Shown piece by piece: positions 25,884 through 33,740 of a DNA stretch of 64,000 nt. Source of the stretch: a virus; IMG/VR virus record IMGVR_UViG_3300032322_002674, positions 45,458 to 109,457 of that record. One strand, 5' to 3'. A model generated the notes under the pieces. That model ran no database searches. It saw only the letters and a program-made list of their open reading frames with translations, and was not told the DNA's origin. Every line of letters begins with the position of its first letter. Position 1 is the stretch's first letter. The position numbers were made by a program, and so were the translations under genes.

Positions 25884-26463
25884 AAATAATACTTCTAATC
25901 AGATTTTCAGAAATATTCATTTCTTTACTCAATTCTTTTATTGATTCTTTAACTAATTCTTCATCTTCCCACAATTCAAGTGCGTTTATATCTCCTTGAT
26001 TGCAATAAGGGAATTTTTTACATTTTTCTTTAACCTTAACAAATTTTCCTCCAGGAAATGTGGTTTTACTTTGATGTCTCCAATCTTTCTTGGACATTGA
26101 TTTTGCCCATGCCTTAGGTGTTTCATAACTCCCAGTTGAATCTGTGGTTGTTGCCTCACCCAATTCTGATTCCACCAATTTGATGAAATCACCTTTTTTT
26201 ATTACGTTTTCTTTCATATTTATTTGTTTTATAAAATCTATTAAAAATTTATAATCATTATTTAATTTACCATTTTTTATGTAACTTTCTATTTTTTTTA
26301 TTAAAGTATCATTATTTAAAAGTTTATAATTTTTTTGACTATCATAAAAATTTTTATTTAAATCCATTAATAAATCAATATCATCAAATGATAAATAATT
26401 TTTACCATCTATAACAATATTATCAGTTCCTATTTTATTATTTCTAAATTCTTCTACCACCAT
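25873..26463 (-). CDS. Putative head-associated protein with Cys-containing phage domain
   Basis: The 196-residue product has a helical N-terminal half, then LVESELGEATTTDSTGSYET, where L-x-E tripeptides precede a Thr/Ser-rich linker like that of the 16646 protein (LNETTTDASGSFVG). After this comes KVKEKCKKFPYCNQGDINAL, a basic Cys-containing domain that I recognise only as frequent in T4-like phage proteins. The role is unknown; processing at the linker is inferred. It overlaps the metalloprotease-like gene by 11 bases. Confidence 0.5.
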   Translation of the reverse strand: MVVEEFRNNKIGTDNIVIDGKNYLSFDDIDLLMDLNKNFYDSQKNYKLLNNDTLIKKIESYIKNGKLNNDYKFLIDFIKQINMKENVIKKGDFIKLVESELGEATTTDSTGSYETPKAWAKSMSKKDWRHQSKTTFPGGKFVKVKEKCKKFPYCNQGDINALELWEDEELVKESIKELSKEMNISENLIRSIIYGN

Positions 26464-26554
26464 AAGTTAAATCAATATTTAATCTTAGTTTTCTATTTAT
26501 TTTTTTGAATATAATACGATATAAAATTTAAATACCAATTTTTCATTTCTTCAC

Positions 26555-27472
26555 TTAATAATTCAAATTCATCCCTAAGTAAAGTTGTTTTATTTTAATC
26601 ACTTTTCTATGTTCTATATATTTTTTTATTTGCTCATCAGTTAAATTTTTAAATTCAAGTAAGGTAAACCAATCATCTCTTTCTAATTTTCCATTAATAT
26701 AAATTTGTTTAATATTATTTGGTAATAAATCAAAAATAATATCAATAGGATTTGTATAATCACCTTGAATTTCATGTTCATTTTCAATTTCCAAAAAACC
26801 ATTAACATCCCTTTTAATTAATTCTGAATAATAATTTACATATTTTGATAAAACTTCATTTGGTAATTTTCTTATAATATTTTCTGGAATATCTTCATAT
26901 TCACCATTCATTATTTTTTTTGAATAATATTCTATTGCCTGTTTTTCTTGGTCATTTGCACGAGATTTAAGGTTTAAATTTTCTTTCACATTTTCTTTCT
27001 TTTCCAATTTTTCAATCTGTAATTTTATTAATTGTTCAATCGTTTTAAATGGATATTTGGAAAATTGAATCTCTGAACTAAAATCAATATGATTATGATT
27101 ATCAACATCAATCCTAAATAACCAAAAATCTGAACCACTTAAATTATGAAAATAAAAATGAACTTCATGTTTACCAATGTTTTTTTCAAAGAAGATTCTA
27201 AAATCAATAACATTTGGTTCATCAGTAAAAATTATTACTTTTTTTGTTAGTTCTAATTTATATTTTTCTTTTAAATAATCAGTAAATTTATTTAATATAT
27301 CTTTTTTTTGTACACCTAAAATATTATAATCTTGGTAATTAATATCAGTAATTTCTTTTTTTAAAATCTGATTTATATATTCTTCCCTTTGTTTTTCTTG
27401 GTCTTTTGCACGACTTTTTAACTCCAAATCTTCGATTAGTTTTAATTGTTTTTCGGTAAGAATATATTTCAT
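26555..27472 (-). CDS. Modular protein with two LKSRA segments, last repeat lost by frameshift
   Basis: I place the start at 27472 (MKYILTEKQLKLIEDL), since the upstream part of the open frame is out of character and crosses the divergent gene. LELKSRAKDQEKQREEYI follows at about residue 16 and NLKSRANDQEKQAIEYY at about residue 165, each just after L-x-E or V-x-E. The C-terminal part has helical repeats of the type found at 49577 and 51872. The frame closes at 26555, but another frame continues directly as KTTLLRDEFELLSEEMKNWY to a stop at 26493, completing one more repeat. So a frameshift in the A-rich stretch near 26595 is likely. Confidence 0.55.
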   Translation of the reverse strand: MKYILTEKQLKLIEDLELKSRAKDQEKQREEYINQILKKEITDINYQDYNILGVQKKDILNKFTDYLKEKYKLELTKKVIIFTDEPNVIDFRIFFEKNIGKHEVHFYFHNLSGSDFWLFRIDVDNHNHIDFSSEIQFSKYPFKTIEQLIKLQIEKLEKKENVKENLNLKSRANDQEKQAIEYYSKKIMNGEYEDIPENIIRKLPNEVLSKYVNYYSELIKRDVNGFLEIENEHEIQGDYTNPIDIIFDLLPNNIKQIYINGKLERDDWFTLLEFKNLTDEQIKKYIEHRKVIKIKQLYLGMNLNY

Positions 27473-27521
27473 ATAGAATAAATATTTTAATTTTTGGAAT
27501 AATTTATTATATTTATGCATT

Positions 27522-28256
27522 ATGAACGCAATTAAATTAAAATCAAAAAGAAATAATTCAGAATTAATAATGGAAAATGAGGTAATTAATACCTCACAAA
27601 CCAATTTCCCTAAGAATGTAATGGTCTTTAAATTAAAGAATGAAAGAAAAAATTTAAAAGACAGAATTAAATCTGCATATAATATAATCCTGAATGGTGA
27701 ATTATATGACGAATTTACTTTTGAAGAAAATGAAATGAATTATCTAACAAATGTTTTAAAAAAACAAGAAAAGGATAAAGAAAATTTGATTAAACAATAT
27801 AACAAAAAAGATAAATATATCCAAGATATGCTTAATTTTGACATTAAATCTTTTTTGACAAAATGGTTTGGTGAAAGAAAAATTAAAACTATTTCATCAG
27901 AAGTTAGATTTAATACAATTGAAGAAGAAAAAGAAAGATATATAAAATTAGGGGTTAATCCTGATAAAATTTTAGTTACAGATTTACCAGTGTTTACTTA
28001 TTCTTTAACAAAAAATAAAATTGTTAATTATCATGATTCTTTTGATTTAATTAGTGATGGTAATGGTAGTTTTAAAATGACTAATGAAAATAATATAACA
28101 TTAGGTGTTGAAACCTATACAGAAGATTATGTTAAAGAAAATTTAGAAAAAATAAATTCTTTAGGTATAGTAATTTACCCAACATTGAAAATTTATGATA
28201 ATGAAGAAAATAATAAATTTTACCGTTTTACATTCATTCCTGAAAAAACAAATTAA
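27522..28256 (+). CDS. Hypothetical protein with coiled-coil-like centre
   Basis: A 244-residue protein not assigned to any family. Residues 35-105 are strongly charged and helical (NVLKKQEKDKENLIKQYNKK), probably coiled coil; the second half is beta-rich (ILVTDLPVFTYSLTKNKIVN). It is first in a plus-strand run of five genes with small gaps or overlaps, divergent from the modular gene starting at 27472. Confidence 0.55.
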   Translation: MNAIKLKSKRNNSELIMENEVINTSQTNFPKNVMVFKLKNERKNLKDRIKSAYNIILNGELYDEFTFEENEMNYLTNVLKKQEKDKENLIKQYNKKDKYIQDMLNFDIKSFLTKWFGERKIKTISSEVRFNTIEEEKERYIKLGVNPDKILVTDLPVFTYSLTKNKIVNYHDSFDLISDGNGSFKMTNENNITLGVETYTEDYVKENLEKINSLGIVIYPTLKIYDNEENNKFYRFTFIPEKTN

Positions 28257-28258
28257 CC

Positions 28259-28474
28259 ATGACAGAATTAGAATTTAAATCATTAAAAGAAGAAATTGAA
28301 AGATACAAAAATATTAATTTCTTAATAGAAAAAAACATAACCAAGTTTGATGAATTTGGTGTTAAAAAAAATGGTAAACTTGCAAGACGTTACTTAAATG
28401 AAATGCGTAAACAATCTCTTAAATTAAGAAAAATTATTTTGTTTATGTTAAAAGATATGGGAGGTATTAAATGA
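28259..28474 (+). CDS. Small hypothetical basic protein
   Basis: A 71-residue helical, Lys-rich product (MTELEFKSLKEEIERYKN). It begins 2 bases after the previous stop and overlaps the next gene by an ATGA, so it is translated as part of the unit. No family recognised. Confidence 0.55.
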   Translation: MTELEFKSLKEEIERYKNINFLIEKNITKFDEFGVKKNGKLARRYLNEMRKQSLKLRKIILFMLKDMGGIK

Positions 28475-28671
28475 TAATTAATTTAATCAATATAGTTTTA
28501 TTATTTGGTTTATTTGTATCAATTTTTTTATGTGGAAAATATTTGTTTGATTTTGTAATGGAATTAAGAAAGGAATTTCCTGAACCGATAATATTAGATA
28601 AAAGAGATAAAATGTATTTGTTGTTTGCAATATCTTTTATATTTACTTATATTTTTAAAATATTTTTATGA
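28471..28671 (+). CDS. Small membrane protein with two transmembrane segments
   Basis: The 66-residue product has hydrophobic segments at about residues 2-22 (NLINIVLLFGLFVSIFLCG) and 48-65 (YLLFAISFIFTYIFKIFL) flanking a charged loop. Both its ends overlap the neighbours by 4 bases (ATGA). A holin-like role is possible but not supported by any specific motif. Confidence 0.5.
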   Translation: MIINLINIVLLFGLFVSIFLCGKYLFDFVMELRKEFPEPIILDKRDKMYLLFAISFIFTYIFKIFL

Positions 28672-29021
28672 TAGAATTAGAAAAATTAAAAGATTATATT
28701 AAAGAAATTAAATTTTTAAAGGAAAATATCCTTTTCACTATTTCCATTAAAAATAGTTGGTTTATTCCTGAAAGTGAAGGGATTATAGTAATTCGTGAAG
28801 ATAATTCAGATTTAAATGAAATGAATAAAAAAACTGTTTTCTTTTATTCAGAAAAGGAAAGTAAAATTGAATCATCTGTTGAATATATTAAAAAATTGAT
28901 TAATGATAATATTGAAAAGGAAAAGAAAGATGAATTACTGCAACAAACTATTGAAAAATTAAAACAAACTTTTCAGAATTCAGATTTGCAGAAATTGACT
29001 GAATTGGTGGAAAAAATTTAA
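28668..29021 (+). CDS. Hypothetical protein, possible spanin-like partner of the membrane gene
   Basis: A 117-residue protein, overlapping the small membrane protein gene by 4 bases. The N-terminus is a charged helix, the middle is beta-like (IIVIREDNSDLNEMNKK) and the end is a long helix (QQTIEKLKQTFQNSDLQKL). It has no signal peptide or lipobox, so a lysis role is only a guess from position. Confidence 0.5.
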   Translation: MIELEKLKDYIKEIKFLKENILFTISIKNSWFIPESEGIIVIREDNSDLNEMNKKTVFFYSEKESKIESSVEYIKKLINDNIEKEKKDELLQQTIEKLKQTFQNSDLQKLTELVEKI

Positions 29022-29050
29022 TTTCTGCAATTTTTCATTATATTTAATCC

Positions 29051-29737
29051 ATGTTTATAGAAGATTATAAAGATGTTATAAATAAAATTGTTAAAGAACA
29101 ATTTAAAGATTTTTATTCAGAAGAAAAAAGGGGTGTTGTTAAACCTTTAACTGAAAAAGATAATCCTACTTGGAGTAATATAAATTTTATCAATACTCAT
29201 TATACAACTTTCCAAAAAGTTGTTTTACCTTATTTAGAAAAAATTTCAGGAAAGAAATTTGGTTATGAGCAACAAAAAACTAGATTAGATTCAAAAAAGA
29301 ATAATGACCTTTTAAATATGATTTGGTATTATAGAAATGATATGTTCTCACCAAATTCCCCACTAATACCACAAATAATTGATTTTATAACGTTTTCTCG
29401 TGAAAGGGGTAGTAAGACAGAGAAAATAGTAGAAAGTCGTTTAAATGAAGTTTATGAAAGAATTAAGGTAACTTCTGGTGATGGTTCAGTAATAGATTTT
29501 ATTGGACAGGATATTATAATAGATGGAAAGACTGGACAAATTAAAAAAGTTAAATCTGTAAAAGAAGGGGAAAAGGTTTATTTTATTAACTTAAATCAAT
29601 TCGCAAAGGATTATAAACAAGATTTATTTATATTTCATGATAATGATGATAAAATATGGATTTTTGAAAATAAAGGAGTTAAAATAAAAAATAATTCTTA
29701 TTTGATTGAAAAGGATAAACTTATAAAGATTTTATAA
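29051..29737 (+). CDS. Putative PD-(D/E)XK-like nuclease fold protein
   Basis: The 228-residue protein has, from about residue 115, GSKTEKIVESRLNEVYERIK, then GDGSVIDFIGQDIIIDGKT and QIKKVKSV. The order helix-with-Glu, D-x-x-G-x-D, strand, Q-x-K resembles restriction-endonuclease-like cores such as those of phage nucleases. The canonical E-x-K is replaced by Q-I-K-K, so activity is uncertain. The last 17 bases overlap the convergent gene at 29721. Confidence 0.4.
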   Translation: MFIEDYKDVINKIVKEQFKDFYSEEKRGVVKPLTEKDNPTWSNINFINTHYTTFQKVVLPYLEKISGKKFGYEQQKTRLDSKKNNDLLNMIWYYRNDMFSPNSPLIPQIIDFITFSRERGSKTEKIVESRLNEVYERIKVTSGDGSVIDFIGQDIIIDGKTGQIKKVKSVKEGEKVYFINLNQFAKDYKQDLFIFHDNDDKIWIFENKGVKIKNNSYLIEKDKLIKIL

Positions 29738-30014
29738 AATTTTTTTCAAAAACATCATAATCAATAACTTTATGAAAACCACTTGATTTTAGGTTCATTA
29801 TACGAATGAAATTTTTAAAAATTATTTTTTTTGATTCAATACCATAATAACATTCTATTTCTGTTCCCTCATAAAAATTAGGATTTTTAAAACCTAATTG
29901 TTGTAAAGTTTTAACTATTTTTCTTGATTTTTCATAACTATCACTCCAAATTAAAAAATCATTATGCAATAAGGAATATTTTTTAATATTTTCAAAAGTT
30001 CTTTTTAATGTCAT
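29721..30014 (-). CDS. Hypothetical protein
   Basis: A 97-residue product with no known domain. It has SYEKSRKIVKTLQQLGFKNP in the middle, a helix followed by LGF, similar in style to SKENKKFQEKLISLGWSW in 45156-45617; the two may be distantly related. It lies 3 bases from the next minus-strand gene. Confidence 0.5.
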   Translation of the reverse strand: MTLKRTFENIKKYSLLHNDFLIWSDSYEKSRKIVKTLQQLGFKNPNFYEGTEIECYYGIESKKIIFKNFIRIMNLKSSGFHKVIDYDVFEKNFIKSL

Positions 30015-30017
30015 ATT

Positions 30018-30470
30018 TTAATACCAGTTATCGTATATACTTTCAGGATATAAATTTTCATTAAAATAACCATAACTTTCATATCCTGAAATAGAATCAC
30101 CAACCTGAAATAATTTTTCTGTTTTAATTATACCATTAAACCTTTTAAGTTTTTCTTTTGGTAATTTAATAACTTCTTCTAAATGATTTAAACAAGTTAC
30201 TTCATTATCATTAACAGAATCTACAACAAAGAATTCATTTTCATAAATAACTATATTACTTTTAAAAATTGATTTATTTGTTGCAAATAACAAAATTGGT
30301 TTAATTTCTTTTAATGTATATTTTTTTTCACCATCTTTTGTTAAACAACAAATACCTGATGAAAATCCAATTACCTTACCTATGGTTTGGTCAGGTAATA
30401 ATACAAAAGAATTTTTTGTTATTAACTTTTTTGTATATAAAAAATCTACTTTATAATCATTATAGTACAT
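30018..30470 (-). CDS. Hypothetical protein with SH3/KOW-like strands
   Basis: A 150-residue beta-rich product. LPDQTIGKVIGFSSGICCLT and ENEFFVVDSVNDNEVTCL look like two small beta-barrel repeats of the kind that bind nucleic acid or protein, but this is weak. It overlaps the upstream membrane gene by 11 bases. Confidence 0.5.
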   Translation of the reverse strand: MYYNDYKVDFLYTKKLITKNSFVLLPDQTIGKVIGFSSGICCLTKDGEKKYTLKEIKPILLFATNKSIFKSNIVIYENEFFVVDSVNDNEVTCLNHLEEVIKLPKEKLKRFNGIIKTEKLFQVGDSISGYESYGYFNENLYPESIYDNWY

Positions 30471-30885
30471 TTTCTTCTACTTTATATAAATTAAAGTAAT
30501 AATTCATATCATCAAATTTTCTAATTGTTTTTGCAGTTTCATTATCAGACTTATTTATAATTCTTCTTTGTTCCCTTTCCAAAAATTTACTACCTTCCTG
30601 AATTCCAAATTGATATGGGTCAGGTTTAATTTCTTTTAATTTATTTGAAATAAATGTAACTTGGGAAGTCCAAATATGTAATGATAATTGATTTGTTACA
30701 AATTTGGTATGATTTAAAATCATTGGTTTTTTGGAAAAGTATATTGAAAAACCTTTTTCCATAGTTTTTTGAAATAAAAACATACCGAATTTTGTAGTGT
30801 AAACAACACCTAATCTTTTTGGATTGTTGCAAACAATTATTAATGTTAATGAAACAAAAAATAATAATATTAGTAAGTATATCAT
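30460..30885 (-). CDS. Membrane-anchored hypothetical protein
   Basis: The 141-residue product starts with a hydrophobic segment (MIYLLILLFFVSLTLIIVC, residues 1-19) followed by a Lys/Arg-rich soluble domain, so it is anchored at its N-terminus. The soluble part has no recognised motif. The ATG lies after an AT-rich, gene-poor stretch. Confidence 0.5.
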   Translation of the reverse strand: MIYLLILLFFVSLTLIIVCNNPKRLGVVYTTKFGMFLFQKTMEKGFSIYFSKKPMILNHTKFVTNQLSLHIWTSQVTFISNKLKEIKPDPYQFGIQEGSKFLEREQRRIINKSDNETAKTIRKFDDMNYYFNLYKVEENVL

Positions 30886-30991
30886 AATTAATTATTTAAT
30901 AGTTTTATAAACCAGTCAAATTGACAATTACTTTTTAAATTTAATTTATATTTTAAAATATTTATAAAATATTCTATTTTCAGGATTATTC

Positions 30992-31048
30992 TTAATAAAA
31001 TGAATCAATCTTTTCTTTATGTTCTTCTACTGTAAAAACTGTATTCAT
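30992..31048 (-). CDS. Very short gene with the N-terminal FxVEE motif, possibly frameshifted
   Basis: An ATG 2 bases after the sigma-factor stop begins MNTVFTVEEHKEKIDSFY (18 residues). The start has the recurrent N-terminal motif seen at 32396, 33429, 45610 and 63392. In the +1 frame from the AAAGAAAAG stretch the sequence continues as RLIHFIKNNPENRIFYKYF to 30946, which looks protein-like. Either the gene is broken by a frameshift or the short peptide is real. Confidence 0.35.
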   Translation of the reverse strand: MNTVFTVEEHKEKIDSFY

Positions 31049-31049
31049 T

Positions 31050-31883
31050 TTATTTAAATTTAAAAAGATTTTTTCCGTTTGTTCTAAGTTTTTTAAGTGC
31101 AATTTCTTTTATTTGTCTAACCCTTTCTTTGGTTAAATTTAATTCATCACCAACATCTTCTAAATTACAATTATTATTACCATCAAACCCATAATACATT
31201 GTAATAATAGTTTTTTCTCTTTCATCAAGTACATTACTAATTAAATCTTCTAATTCTTTTCTTTTATCAAATTTATCAATATTATCAGGTGGGGTTATAT
31301 TTGCTGGTATTAAATCAATTAATTCATCACCATCTTCATTAATTGAAGAATAAATTGATTGTACTGTTGGTACAAATATATCATCACTTGTATCAACAAA
31401 CTCATCTTGTTTTAGTTTTTGTTCATTCTTTTTTTGTTGTTTTTGAATATCATTAACAACATTTAAAGGTAATCTTATTTCTCTTGAATATTCAGAAAGA
31501 TATGCAAGAATGGATTGGCGAACCCACCATACTGCATAAGATATAAATTTAGTGTTTTTTTCTAAAGTATATTTTTCAGATGCGGTAACAAGACCAATTA
31601 ATGCCTCTTGATATAAATCTTTTATATCAATATTATATTGATTACAAACACCACTAAATTCATTTGCAGTTTTTATTGCGAAAAGTAAATGAGATTTTAT
31701 TATTAAATCTCTTATTTTTTTATCTTTTGTTTTAAAATATTTTTGCCACATTAATTTTTCATCATCACCTGATAATTTTTGTGTTTTTCTAACATCCTTA
31801 AAAAATAAGGATGATAGATTGGTTTCAATTATATCATCAATACCTTCTTTTTTTTCTTTTTTTCTTGTTTTGGTTTTTAACAT
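31050..31883 (-). CDS. RNA polymerase sigma-70 family factor
   Basis: The 277-residue protein contains sigma region 1.2 (LSGDDEKLMWQKYF), region 2 (DLYQEALIGLVTASEKY, then FISYAVWWVRQSI) and region 4 (LDEREKTIITMYYGFDG, then LEDVGDELNLTKERVRQIKE with its helix-turn-helix). A degenerate region 3 lies between. It resembles a primary-type factor with shortened N-terminus rather than T4 gp55. It probably directs host RNA polymerase to phage promoters, of which TATTTATA boxes are the best candidates in this window (inference). Followed by a short gene starting 2 bases later. Confidence 0.9.
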   Translation of the reverse strand: MLKTKTRKKEKKEGIDDIIETNLSSLFFKDVRKTQKLSGDDEKLMWQKYFKTKDKKIRDLIIKSHLLFAIKTANEFSGVCNQYNIDIKDLYQEALIGLVTASEKYTLEKNTKFISYAVWWVRQSILAYLSEYSREIRLPLNVVNDIQKQQKKNEQKLKQDEFVDTSDDIFVPTVQSIYSSINEDGDELIDLIPANITPPDNIDKFDKRKELEDLISNVLDEREKTIITMYYGFDGNNNCNLEDVGDELNLTKERVRQIKEIALKKLRTNGKNLFKFK

Positions 31884-31908
31884 ATAGGTTTGGTTTGATT
31901 ATAAAAAA

Positions 31909-32394
31909 TTATTTTAATTGAGGAAGAAATTTATCAATAATTTCATCAAAAGTTGGATTGAATTTTATTTTTGTTACATTATATTCTTGATTTGCAATCA
32001 AAGAACTAATTTCCCTTTCGTATGTGTCTGATTTTTTATTACACAAAAGATTATACATTATGAAGTGTTTTGTTTTTCCTTCATAATAATCTGTAATTTT
32101 ACATTTTAGGGATTTATTGAAATAAATTTCAAATTCATTATCATTTAAAATTTTTAATTCCAATTCGTTTTTTAAAACATCTTTTTTTGTTTCTTTGCAA
32201 AGTTTTTCATAATTCTCAAAATTTTCCAATGAATTACCAAAATCCTTTTTTTGTTGAAAAGTTTCTTTTATTTTTTCACCATACAATGTACGCATAATTT
32301 GGAACTTTAAGTTGTCCAAACCCAAAGATTTGAATTTGGGATACCATTCGTTATAAAGTTTTTCAAACTCTTCTTTTGTAATGTCTTTTTTCAT
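31909..32394 (-). CDS. Hypothetical protein
   Basis: A 161-residue mixed helix/strand protein (EFEKLYNEWYPKFKSLGLDN near the start) that I do not recognise. It begins 1 base after the next gene's stop and lies just upstream of the sigma-factor gene, so it may share its transcript. Confidence 0.5.
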   Translation of the reverse strand: MKKDITKEEFEKLYNEWYPKFKSLGLDNLKFQIMRTLYGEKIKETFQQKKDFGNSLENFENYEKLCKETKKDVLKNELELKILNDNEFEIYFNKSLKCKITDYYEGKTKHFIMYNLLCNKKSDTYEREISSLIANQEYNVTKIKFNPTFDEIIDKFLPQLK

Positions 32395-32395
32395 T

Positions 32396-32719
32396 TTATT
32401 TTTGTTTATTTATTTTTTTTAAATATAAAAGTTCTTCTTTATATTTTTTTAATGAAGGAAATGAATTAATTTCAAGACAATAATCAACTAACCCTAAAAT
32501 ATATTGACAACGTTCATCAAAGTTTTTATTATCTAAAAATAATAATAATTCATTATCATTAAGTTTTTCTATTTCATTATACTTTTTTCTAAGTAATTGA
32601 ATATTTGTAAACCAATTAGGTAATGAATTATCAATCAATTGAGTGGTTGATTCTACAACTGAATTATTTTTCTTCCTTTTTATGGGTTTTATTTCATCTA
32701 CTTGAAAAAATGTTTTCAT
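32396..32719 (-). CDS. Small protein with N-terminal FFxVDEI motif
   Basis: The 107-residue protein begins MKTFFQVDEIKPIKRKK, which carries the motif shared by several proteins of the window, followed by a basic patch. The rest is helical (LNDNELLLFLDNKNFDERC) with no known domain. The ATG overlaps the stop of the ligase gene by one base. Confidence 0.55.
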   Translation of the reverse strand: MKTFFQVDEIKPIKRKKNNSVVESTTQLIDNSLPNWFTNIQLLRKKYNEIEKLNDNELLLFLDNKNFDERCQYILGLVDYCLEINSFPSLKKYKEELLYLKKINKQK

Positions 32720-33411
32720 CAGAATTTATAATTTTTTGTTTCTTTTCTAATTTTTATTTGTGACTTGGTATTATTTTTTTCGGTAATACCATTTTCCAAT
32801 GGTGCAACCATTCTCTTTAAGACCAAACCTTCATATAATTCATGTTTCACCATTTCTTCATATAATTCCTTAAAATCTTCTTTTACAAAGGTTTTAACAA
32901 CATAAAAAGTTTCATCTATTGTATATAACCATTTGTTATAGTCTTTTAAATCCAATTTACCAAAGTAATATTTATCAGTTTCATCTTTAGATGTGAACAA
33001 ATTCAAAAGAAGATTATAACGACTTTGGAAAGATTCACCCAGAAGATGTTTTGAATTATAAACAATTAAATCGAAAAAAACAAGTTTTTGGTTAAATATT
33101 TTTCCATTTTCATCTTTTTGCGATTTATTTAGATATTCACCAACCAAAACAATCCAACCCAAATCTTTATTTTTTTCATAAATTCTTTTAACTAATGTTT
33201 CTATTTCTACACTTATTTTAAAATTTGAAAAAGATTGTTTATGTCTATTTTTTACAATAAAAGTTTGACCATTTGTGAATAATAAACAGCAAGAACCATT
33301 TAATTTTGGTTGTGCGAAATAACCATTAGATTGATAAAATTCACAATCAGAAATTTTTGTTGCATTTTCTGGTCTTGGTGGAAAAATATATTTATAATCT
33401 TGATAGTTCAT
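32719..33411 (-). CDS. ATP-dependent nucleic-acid ligase (RNA-ligase like)
   Basis: The 230-residue protein has nucleotidyltransferase motif I QPKLNGSCC (Lys-x-x-Gly, the adenylated lysine, at about residue 36), motif III VLVGEYL, motif IIIa VFFDLIVYN, motif IV YEGLVLKR and motif V SQIKIRK. It consists of the catalytic domain only, without an OB domain, so it is closer to small phage RNA ligases than to DNA ligases. Its place next to the Pnkp gene suggests RNA repair. Whether it seals RNA or DNA cannot be told from sequence. Confidence 0.75.
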   Translation of the reverse strand: MNYQDYKYIFPPRPENATKISDCEFYQSNGYFAQPKLNGSCCLLFTNGQTFIVKNRHKQSFSNFKISVEIETLVKRIYEKNKDLGWIVLVGEYLNKSQKDENGKIFNQKLVFFDLIVYNSKHLLGESFQSRYNLLLNLFTSKDETDKYYFGKLDLKDYNKWLYTIDETFYVVKTFVKEDFKELYEEMVKHELYEGLVLKRMVAPLENGITEKNNTKSQIKIRKETKNYKF

Positions 33412-33428
33412 TTTAATTTATTAAAATA

Positions 33429-33740
33429 TTAACAATCTTCTTCTTCACCAGATTCATCTTCTTCATTATAATGGGTCTTATTTGTAGTACAATAAGTAAA
33501 TGCTCTTTTATTAGTAAAAAACAAAAAACTTCTTTCTTTTATTATTTCATATTTTAAAGGATTACCGCAAACAGGACAAATCTGTAAATCATAAACACAT
33601 TTGTGTATTAAATTTTCCTTTTCTTTAATTTCCTCGTTTTCTTTTTCTTTTAAAAGAATAATTTTTCTTAATTTTTCTGTATTAATCATAATATTATTTT
33701 TTAATTGAATTTCTTCTACCGTAAAAAATGTATTTTTCAT
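33429..33740 (-). CDS. Zinc-ribbon protein with N-terminal FFxVEEI motif
   Basis: I place the start at 33740 (MKNTFFTVEEIQLKNN), which keeps the shared N-terminal motif at the very start; an upstream in-frame ATG at 33752 is possible. The middle is a charged helix. The C-terminal half has a C-x-x-C pair (ICPVCGNPLKYE) and later a YC plus acidic end, suggesting a zinc ribbon. The gene lies between the ligase and Pnkp genes and overlaps the latter by 4 bases. It may bind RNA or a polymerase (inference). Confidence 0.55.
   Translation of the reverse strand: MKNTFFTVEEIQLKNNIMINTEKLRKIILLKEKENEEIKEKENLIHKCVYDLQICPVCGNPLKYEIIKERSFLFFTNKRAFTYCTTNKTHYNEEDESGEEEDC

Noticed and set aside
27473-27604. 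44-residue N-terminal extension of the modular protein at 26555
   Set aside because: It crosses the divergent gene start and its composition differs; the MKYILTE start is preceded by a TATTTATT box.
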